A DNA stretch of 32,819 nt, taken from Streptomyces sp. TRM64462 (GTDB lineage: Bacteria; Actinomycetota; Actinomycetes; Streptomycetales; Streptomycetaceae). The position numbers and the translations under genes were made by a program. This document shows, piece by piece, positions 26,875-32,819 of the stretch (position 1 is its first letter; every line of letters begins with the position of its first letter). The notes under the pieces are model-generated. The model saw only the letters and a program-made list of their open reading frames with translations, had not been told where the DNA came from and searched no databases. The stretch spans positions 1 to 32,819 of the forward strand of contig NZ_JABWDV010000145.1 of assembly GCF_013362995.1 (NCBI RefSeq), written 5' to 3'.

Positions 26875-27900
26875 ATGCGCATTGGTGTGCTCACTTCCGG
26901 CGGCGACTGCCCCGGTCTGAACGCCGTCATCCGCTCTGTCGTGCACCGCGCCGTCGTCGACCACGGTGACGAGGTCATCGGATTCCACGACGGCTGGAAG
27001 GGCCTCCTGGAGTGCGACTACCGCAAGCTCGACCTGGACGCGGTCAGTGGCATCCTCGCCCAGGGCGGCACCATCCTCGGGTCGTCCCGCGTCCAGCCCG
27101 CCCACCTGGTGGACGGTGTGGAGCGGGCCAAGGGGCACGTCGCGGACCTCGGCCTCGACGCGATCATCCCGATCGGCGGCGAGGGCACCCTCAAGGCGGC
27201 GAACCTCCTGTCACAGGCCGGGCTGCCGATCGTCGGCGTCCCGAAGACCATCGACAACGACATCGCGTCCACGGACGTGACGTTCGGCTTCGACACGGCC
27301 GTCGGCGTCGCCACGGAGGCCCTGGACCGGCTGAAGACCACCGCCGAGTCGCACCAGCGGGTCCTCATCGTCGAGGTGATGGGCCGGCACACCGGGTGGA
27401 TCGCCCTGCACTCCGGCATGGCGGCCGGCGCGCACGCCATCGTCGTGCCCGAGCGGCCCTTCGACATAGAGGAGCTGACCGCCCGCGTCGGCGCGCGTTT
27501 CGAGGCGGGCAAGCGGTTCGCGATCGTCGTGGCCGCCGAGGGCGCGAAGCCGCGCGCGGGCTCCATGGAGTTCGACGAGGGCGGCAAGGACATCTACGGC
27601 CACGAGCGGTTCGCCGGCATCGCCCGGCAGCTCTCGGTCGAGCTGGAGAACCGGCTCGGCAAGGAGGCCCGCCCGGTGATCCTCGGCCACGTCCAGCGCG
27701 GCGGCACCCCCACCGCGTACGACCGTGTCCTCGCCACCCGCTTCGGCTGGCACGCGGTGGAGGCCGCGCACCGCGGCGAGTTCGGCATGCTGACCGCGCT
27801 GCGCGGCACGAACATCGTCATGGTGCCGCTCGCCGAGGCCACCGAGACCCTGAAGACCGTCCCGACCGACCGGTACGCGGAGGCCGAGACCGTCCTCTGA
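26875..27900 (+). CDS. pfkA: 6-phosphofructokinase
   Basis: A 341-residue phosphofructokinase starting at MRIGVLTSGGDCPGLN. The catalytic loop is PKTIDND (123-129, base D127). The donor-selecting residue 104 is Gly (GGEG, 101-104), as in ATP-dependent enzymes, whereas residue 124 is Lys, as in pyrophosphate-dependent ones. This mixed pattern is known for actinobacterial PfkA, so ATP is the likely donor. It phosphorylates fructose 6-phosphate in glycolysis. The start is fixed by the conserved N-terminus; a longer frame from 26833 is not family-like. No close SD is evident. A perfect 13-bp hairpin follows. Confidence 0.95.
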   Translation: MRIGVLTSGGDCPGLNAVIRSVVHRAVVDHGDEVIGFHDGWKGLLECDYRKLDLDAVSGILAQGGTILGSSRVQPAHLVDGVERAKGHVADLGLDAIIPIGGEGTLKAANLLSQAGLPIVGVPKTIDNDIASTDVTFGFDTAVGVATEALDRLKTTAESHQRVLIVEVMGRHTGWIALHSGMAAGAHAIVVPERPFDIEELTARVGARFEAGKRFAIVVAAEGAKPRAGSMEFDEGGKDIYGHERFAGIARQLSVELENRLGKEARPVILGHVQRGGTPTAYDRVLATRFGWHAVEAAHRGEFGMLTALRGTNIVMVPLAEATETLKTVPTDRYAEAETVL

Positions 27901-27921
27901 TCCCCTGGGCTCGTACGACGT

Positions 27922-27959
27922 GAACCGCCCCCGGTCGCCGACGCGGCCGGGGGCGGTTC
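27922..27959 (+). terminator. Perfect hairpin after pfkA
   Basis: GAACCGCCCCCGG (27922-27934) pairs without mismatch with CCGGGGGCGGTTC (27947-27959) across a 12-base loop. TAGTCT (27960-27965) directly after it is a possible -10 for the next gene, so the terminator and the downstream promoter may abut. Confidence 0.85.
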
Positions 27960-28008
27960 TAGTCTGGTGCGGCAAGCGGACAACTCAGCACGAATCAGGA
28001 GCGGGCGG

Positions 28009-28962
28009 ATGGATCACAGCGGGCACGGCATGCCGATGGACCTGCCGCCGTTCACGCTGGAGCGGGGGCTCGCGCTCTCCCCGGACACCTTCTTCGCCGT
28101 CGGCTGCCTCCTGGCGCTCGCCCTGTACGGGTGGGGCGTCGCGCGGCTGCGGCGGCGCGGCGACGGCTGGCCGGTCGGCCGTACCGTCTTCTTCACGCTC
28201 GGTGTGCTGACCATCGCGCTGGTGACGTGCACGGGGCTGAACGACTACGGCATGGTCATGTTCAGCGTGCACATGGTGCAGCACATGATCATCAGCATGC
28301 TGTCGCCGATCCTGCTGCTGCTCGGCGCGCCGGTGACGCTGGCGCTGCGGGCGCTGCCGGTCTCCGGCCGGGGGCGCGGCAAGGGGCCGCGCGAGCTGCT
28401 GCTCGCGCTGCTGCACAGCCGCTACACACGGATCGTGACGCACCCCGCGTTCACGATCCCGATGTTCATCGCGAGCCTGTACGCGCTGTACTTCACTCCG
28501 CTCTTCGACTTCCTCATGGGGTCCAGGCCGGGGCACATCGCGATGATGGTCCACTTCCTCGCGGTCGGCCTGGTCTTCTTCTGGCCGATCATGGGCGTGG
28601 ATCCGGGCCCGCACCGGCCCGGCTACGTGATGCGGATGCTGGAGCTGTTCGCGGGCATGCCGTTCCACGCGTTCTTCGGGATCGCGCTGATGATGGCGAC
28701 GGAGCCGATGGTGGGCACGTACACGAACCCGCCGGCGTCGCTCGGCATCGACGCCCTGTCCGACCAGAACGCGGCGGGCGGTATCGCGTGGGCGTTCAGC
28801 GAGATCCCGTCGGTGGTGGTGCTGGTCGCGCTGCTGTACCAGTGGTACCGCTCGGAGGAGCGCGCGGCGCGGCGCTCGGACCGGGCGGCGGACCGGGACG
28901 GGGACAAGGAGCTGGCGGCGTACAACGCGTACCTGGCCTCGCTCCAGGCGCGCGGGCGCTGA
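28009..28962 (+). CDS. CtaG-like cytochrome c oxidase assembly / copper protein (caa3 type)
   Basis: A 317-residue membrane protein of the CtaG_caa3 family with about seven hydrophobic segments. Conserved family stretches include HMVQHMIISMLSPILLLLGAP, HFLAVGLVFFWPIMGVDP and PFHAFFGIALMM, rich in His and Met in membrane positions. The family helps assemble the CuB-containing oxidase. The start ATG is at 28009 after GGAGC. The N-terminus MDHSGHGMPMD precedes the first helix (about 25-43); the Arg-rich loop after it (RLRRRGDG) suggests the N-terminus lies outside. A hydrophilic Arg/Asp-rich tail is cytoplasmic. Confidence 0.88.
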   Translation: MDHSGHGMPMDLPPFTLERGLALSPDTFFAVGCLLALALYGWGVARLRRRGDGWPVGRTVFFTLGVLTIALVTCTGLNDYGMVMFSVHMVQHMIISMLSPILLLLGAPVTLALRALPVSGRGRGKGPRELLLALLHSRYTRIVTHPAFTIPMFIASLYALYFTPLFDFLMGSRPGHIAMMVHFLAVGLVFFWPIMGVDPGPHRPGYVMRMLELFAGMPFHAFFGIALMMATEPMVGTYTNPPASLGIDALSDQNAAGGIAWAFSEIPSVVVLVALLYQWYRSEERAARRSDRAADRDGDKELAAYNAYLASLQARGR

Positions 28963-29064
28963 CGAGCTCGTGCACGGTAGGCCGGGGACACGGCCGGCCG
29001 GTGGCGCTCCGGGTGTCCGAGGGGTCACGATGGCATCGGGGCCCACGGCTCGGAGGAGGGCGTG

Positions 29065-29235
29065 ATGTCCGGTTCCGTTTCCACTTCCACGAAGGCGATG
29101 GGTGCGCTGACCGTCGGGGGGCTGGTCGTGGCGACCGCGTACTCGGTGGCGCTGGGCAGCAACGGCTGGCTGTGGTTCGCCTGGATCGTCCTCGGCCTGG
29201 TGACGCTGGGGATGCTCGCCACCCGCGACGGCTGA
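29065..29235 (+). CDS. Small membrane protein, 56 residues
   Basis: The frame gives MSGSVSTSTKAMGALTVGGL followed by two hydrophobic segments (about 11-30 and 34-51) and a short LATRDG end. GGAGGAGGG lies 5 bases before the ATG, an exceptionally strong ribosome site. The family is not known to me. It sits between the CtaG-like gene and the pectate lyase, and its stop is about 22 bases before the nested hairpin that leads the pectate lyase. Confidence 0.7.
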   Translation: MSGSVSTSTKAMGALTVGGLVVATAYSVALGSNGWLWFAWIVLGLVTLGMLATRDG

Positions 29236-29257
29236 GACGGCGGAGCCGGAAAAAGCT

Positions 29258-29326
29258 CCTCGAGTGACGGCAACCCCGTGGGGTCGCGGCGGCGACCACG
29301 GGGTGCACCTGACCCCCACTCGAGGA
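29258..29326 (+). promoter_or_regulatory. Nested hairpin masking the pectate lyase ribosome site
   Basis: Outer arms CCTCGAGTG (29258-29266) and CACTCGAGG (29317-29325) pair perfectly. Inside them ACCCCGTGG (29273-29281) and CCACGGGGT (29296-29304) also pair perfectly. The likely ribosome site GAGGA (29322-29326), 5 bases before the ATG, is almost wholly inside the outer stem. The structure could limit translation or act as an attenuator or terminator of the small gene upstream. Confidence 0.6.
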
Positions 29327-29331
29327 ATCAC

Positions 29332-30171
29332 ATGAGTTCAGAGACACAGCCGCGTACCCGGCACCGTCGCCGCGTCGGCCGCCGCCGCGCCCTCGTCGGC
29401 GGCCTGAGCGCCCTCGGCCTGACCGGCGCGGCGCTGGTCGCCAACGGCATGCTGGCGCCCGCCGGGGCCGTGGCCGCTGCAGCCGGCTGGCCCAAGCCGA
29501 CCGACGACCGTCCGGTGACCAGGACGATCGAGTTCTCGGGCACGTACGACGGCGGGCTCAAGCGCTTCTACGGCAGCGGGAACCTGGGCGACGGCGGGCA
29601 GGACGAGAACCAGGCGCCGCTGTTCAAGCTGAAGGACGGCGCGATCCTGAAGAACGTCGTGCTCGGCTCCCCCGCGGCCGACGGCATCCACTGCATGGGC
29701 AGCTGCACACTGCAGAACGTCTGGTGGGAGGACGTCGGCGAGGACGCCGCCTCCTTCAAGGGCACGTCGGCGTCGTCCGTGTACAAGGTGTACGGCGGCG
29801 GCGCCCGGAAGGCCTCCGACAAGGTCTTCCAGTTCAACGGCGCGGGCAAGCTGGTGATCAGCAAGTTCCAGGTGGCCGACTCGGGCAAGCTGGTCCGCAG
29901 CTGCGGCAACTGCTCCAGGCAGTACCAGCGGACGATCATCGTCAACGACGTGGACGTGACCGCGCCGCTCCAGCAGATCGTCGGCGTCAACGCGAACTAC
30001 GGCGACACGGCGGCGCTGCGCAACATCCGCGTCCACGGCGACAGCGGCCGCAGGATCAAGCCGTGTGTACGGTACGAGGGCAACAACACGGGCAAGGAGC
30101 CCAAGCAGCTCGGCAGCGGACCGGACGGCACGCACTGCCGGTACGTCGCCTCGGACATCACGTACAAGTGA
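29332..30171 (+). CDS. Secreted pectate lyase, PL3 family
   Basis: A 279-residue protein whose first 50 residues are an export signal: basic, with RRR/GRRRALVGG (Tat-like or Sec), hydrophobic core, and an Ala-rich end (AGAVAAAAG). The mature part is a right-handed beta-helix of the PL3 type: DGAILKNVVLGSPAADGIHC, LQNVWWEDVGEDAASFKG, SDKVFQFNGAGKL, SCGNCSRQYQRTIIV. Acidic D and E residues in WWEDVGEDA are the expected calcium ligands. It cleaves de-esterified pectin (polygalacturonate) by beta-elimination outside the cell. The leader has an RNA hairpin overlapping its ribosome site. Confidence 0.92.
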   Translation: MSSETQPRTRHRRRVGRRRALVGGLSALGLTGAALVANGMLAPAGAVAAAAGWPKPTDDRPVTRTIEFSGTYDGGLKRFYGSGNLGDGGQDENQAPLFKLKDGAILKNVVLGSPAADGIHCMGSCTLQNVWWEDVGEDAASFKGTSASSVYKVYGGGARKASDKVFQFNGAGKLVISKFQVADSGKLVRSCGNCSRQYQRTIIVNDVDVTAPLQQIVGVNANYGDTAALRNIRVHGDSGRRIKPCVRYEGNNTGKEPKQLGSGPDGTHCRYVASDITYK

Positions 30172-30198
30172 CCTGATCCCGTACGGGTGAGCCGACCA

Positions 30199-30239
30199 GC
30201 GGCCCCGGGGCCGCATCGCTGACACCGCGGCCCCGGGGC
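30199..30239 (+). terminator. Palindrome pair after the pectate lyase gene
   Basis: A 16-bp perfect palindrome, GCGGCCCCGGGGCCGC (30199-30214), is followed by a second copy of its first 13 bases at 30227-30239. Either can fold alone or pair with the other. The first lies 27 bases past the stop. No T run is present. Confidence 0.6.
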
Positions 30240-30270
30240 GGCATCATGCCGTGCATGAGGGAGGCGGCCC

Positions 30271-30999
30271 ATGTTCTATCACGTGCTCAAGTACGTGCTC
30301 CTCGGTCCCGCGCTGCGGTTGCTGTTCCGGCCGCGGACGGAGGGCATGCGGTATGTGCCCGAGCACGGTGCGGCCATCGTCGCGGGGAATCATCTGTCCT
30401 TCTCGGACCACTTCCTGATGCCGGCCGTGCTCCGACGGCGCATCACCTTCCTCGCGAAGCAGGAGTACTTCACCGGGCCCGGGCTCAGAGGGCGGCTGAC
30501 GGCCGCGTTCTTCCGCAGTGCCGGACAGATCCCGGTGGACCGCTCCGGCAAGGAGGCCGGGCAGGCGGCGATCCGGGAGGGGCTGGGTGTGCTCGGCCGG
30601 GGTGAACTGCTCGGCGTCTACCCGGAGGGCACGCGCTCGCACGACGGGCGGCTCTACAAGGGCAAGGTCGGGGTCGCGGTGATGGCGCTGAAGGCGGGCG
30701 TGCCGGTGGTTCCGTGCGCCATGGTGGGCACGTTCGAGATCCAGCCGCCCGGCAAGGTCCTGCCGAAGATCAGGCGGGTGACGATCCGGTTCGGTGAGCC
30801 GCTGGACTTCTCGCGGTACGCCGGGATGGAGAACGAGAAGGCCGTGGTCCGGGCGGTGACGGACGAGATCATGTACCGGATCCGCGAGCTGTCGGGGCAG
30901 GAGTACGTGGACGAGTACGCCGCGGTCGTGAAGGCCGCCGCGGAGCCCGGGCCCGAGGCCGCAGGGCGCCGGGCGCGGCTGCCGTGGCGGCGCCGCTGA
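30271..30999 (+). CDS. 1-acyl-sn-glycerol-3-phosphate acyltransferase-type (PlsC family)
   Basis: A 242-residue acyltransferase. The HX4D motif is H41-LSFS-D46 (NHLSFSDHF). Further motifs are PEGTRS (118-123) and AFFRSAGQIPVDR. It transfers an acyl group from acyl-CoA or acyl-ACP to a lysophosphatidic acid-like acceptor in phospholipid synthesis at the membrane face. A GGGAGG precedes the ATG. The C-terminus is Arg/Pro-rich (RRARLPWRRR). Its stop codon is the first base set of the 18-bp repeat that runs into the ureD stop. Confidence 0.92.
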   Translation: MFYHVLKYVLLGPALRLLFRPRTEGMRYVPEHGAAIVAGNHLSFSDHFLMPAVLRRRITFLAKQEYFTGPGLRGRLTAAFFRSAGQIPVDRSGKEAGQAAIREGLGVLGRGELLGVYPEGTRSHDGRLYKGKVGVAVMALKAGVPVVPCAMVGTFEIQPPGKVLPKIRRVTIRFGEPLDFSRYAGMENEKAVVRAVTDEIMYRIRELSGQEYVDEYAAVVKAAAEPGPEAAGRRARLPWRRR

Positions 31000-31050
31000 G
31001 CACCCGGCCGCCGGTGAGCACCCGGCCGCAGCTGAGCACCCGCCCGGTCA
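30997..31050. repeat. Three-copy 18-bp tandem repeat between convergent genes
   Basis: Three 18-bp units, TGAGCACCCGGCCGCCGG, TGAGCACCCGGCCGCAGC and TGAGCACCCGCCCGGTCA, run exactly from the plsC-type stop codon (30997-30999) to the ureD stop codon (31048-31050). Each unit starts with TGAGCACCCG. Confidence 0.9.
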
Positions 31051-31790
31051 CGGCGCCGCCGTCAGCTCCGCCAGGGCCGTGTCCAGGACGCGCCGCAGCC
31101 GTAGCGCGTCCGGCGCGACAGCGGTCACCAGGGCGGCGGGCCCCGCGAGCGGCGTGACGGCCGCCGTGTCGCCGAGCAGCCGGGCCTGCGCGGGCCGGGC
31201 TTCGAACTCCGGCCGTACGACGAGGAGTTGCCCGACCGCGCGGTGCCCCGCGAGGACCGCGCCGCCGTCCCAGCCGCCCGGGGCGCCGGGGCCGCAGGCG
31301 AGTTCCTGGTCCAGCAGGGGCCGACCGTCGCGGCGGACGGTGAGGCGTGTGGTGAGCGTGCCGGGGGGTTCGCCGGTGCGGCCCAGGACCTGTTCCTCGC
31401 GCAGGACCAGGCGGGCGGTCGGGGCGAGGTCGACGGTCGTCCGCATCCGCAGGTCGGAGCCGTGCGCGGCGATCAACTGCTCGGGCAGCCAGCGCAGCGC
31501 GGCGCCCTCGCCCACCGTGAGCCGCACGTCGTACGCGGCGGGCGCGCCGTCCGGGCCCGGCAGGGACACCGTCGCCGCCGCCGCGTCGACCGTGAGCCGC
31601 GCCCCGTCCCGTACGAGCGCCTCCAGGGCGAGCCGGTCGCCGCCCAGCGGGGCGCTCATCGCGCCGACGACGGTCACGCGCGCGTAGGGGCCGGTGGCCC
31701 GGGTGCGGCGCAGGGCCAGGGGTCCTTCGCTCTCCAGGACCGGCAGGGCGCCGCCCGGGTCCGCGACGATCCTGGCCGTGGCGTGGACGC

Positions 31791-31794
<4 letters not shown>
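31048..31794 (-). CDS. ureD: Urease accessory protein UreD
   Basis: A 248-residue UreD, of normal length for the family. Family segments include the N-terminal beta strands ([25 protein letters not shown]), [16 protein letters not shown] and [14 protein letters not shown]. UreD forms the scaffold with UreF and UreG that loads nickel onto apo-urease. The start is GTG at 31792-31794, which overlaps the UreG stop by GTGA, so the genes are co-translated. The stop abuts an 18-bp repeat. Confidence 0.93.
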
Positions 31795-32489
<695 letters not shown>

Positions 32490-32507
32490 GTTCGGCTCCA
32501 GGGTCGT

Positions 32508-32819
32508 TTACGAGGCGAAGAGGCGTACGGGCCAGGCCGCGTGCTGCTCCGCCGTGATGTCCAGCAGCGGCGCCGACGCGGCCGGGAGGGCGTCGACGCC
32601 CTCCCGTGCGGCGGCCGTGGCGCGGGCGGCGACGTCGTCCATGTCGGGCGCGAGCCGCGCCAGGACGGCCGTCGCCTGGAACGGGTCGAGGCTCAGCAGC
32701 CGTACGGCGGCCGTCGCCGGGCCGCTGACGGTCTCGTACGCGGCGCAGTGCGCGGCGTCCTCGGGCCCGAGCCCGGCGGCGCGGGCCGTCGCGCCGAGCA
32801 CCACCGGCTGGTGGGCGCC
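32508..32819 (-). CDS. ureF: Urease accessory protein UreF, C-terminal part
   Basis: The last 103 codons of a UreF that begins beyond the window end. Seen are the segment QPVVLGATARAAGLGPEDAAHCAAYETVSGPATAAVRLLSLDP and the ending around WPVRLFAS; the frame is open through the window edge at 32819. UreF bridges UreG and UreD in the nickel-insertion complex. Together with ureG and ureD it shows the operon runs leftward, with the ureABC genes expected to its right. Confidence 0.9.
   Translation of the reverse strand, partial: GAHQPVVLGATARAAGLGPEDAAHCAAYETVSGPATAAVRLLSLDPFQATAVLARLAPDMDDVAARATAAAREGVDALPAASAPLLDITAEQHAAWPVRLFAS

Overview
The window is about 73% G+C, its genes have GC-rich third codon positions, and its gene families (PadR-linked ABC exporter, GH13 glucosidase with a CUT1-type sugar importer lacking its own ATPase, MurT/GatD, actinobacterial PfkA, urease genes) point to the chromosome of a Streptomyces or close relative. 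This is inferred from gene content and composition; no strain can be named. Almost every base is coding or short intergenic space. No gap between genes exceeds 300 bases, and I see no tRNA, rRNA, CRISPR array, IS element or prophage.

Layout. 1-4.6 kb: the 3' end of a FAD/Fe-S oxidase, then two overlapping genes for an asymmetric heterodimeric ABC exporter, closed by an 18/19-bp tandem repeat and a strong hairpin. 4.8-9.4 kb: a membrane-bound DUF457/YdjM-like protein facing a Ski2-like helicase, then a TesB thioesterase and a small zinc-binding-like protein. 9.5-13.2 kb, minus strand: PadR regulator, ABC ATPase and FtsX-type permease. 13.4-20.3 kb, plus strand: an orphan sugar-binding protein ending in a textbook terminator, then a GH13 alpha-glucosidase, lipoprotein binding protein, MalF-like and MalG-like permeases. 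20.4-24.6 kb: a 58-residue protein, acyl-CoA dehydrogenase divergent from a TetR regulator, a D-2-hydroxyacid dehydrogenase and a peptide deformylase. 24.7-27.9 kb: murT-gatD, then pfkA. 28-31 kb: CtaG-like copper/oxidase assembly protein, a small membrane protein, a secreted PL3 pectate lyase and a PlsC-type acyltransferase. 31-32.8 kb, minus strand: ureD, ureG and the C-terminal part of ureF, the distal end of a urease operon.

How the genes work together. The GH13-binding protein-permease block reads as an oligosaccharide uptake and hydrolysis operon that must borrow an ATPase (MsiK in known streptomycetes). MurT and GatD amidate lipid II. The urease genes insert nickel into an enzyme encoded just outside the window. 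The PadR gene overlaps the ATPase gene and probably controls its own exporter.

Most notable: the MalF-like permease carries an extra extracellular segment of about 150-170 residues, including a CnaB/Ig-like fold, between its third and fourth membrane helices. The two ABC exporter subunits have complementary losses of catalytic motifs. The pectate lyase leader can fold into a nested hairpin that hides its ribosome binding site. The orphan binding protein has a lipobox in which Cys is replaced by Ser. I found no clearly new defence or mobile system.
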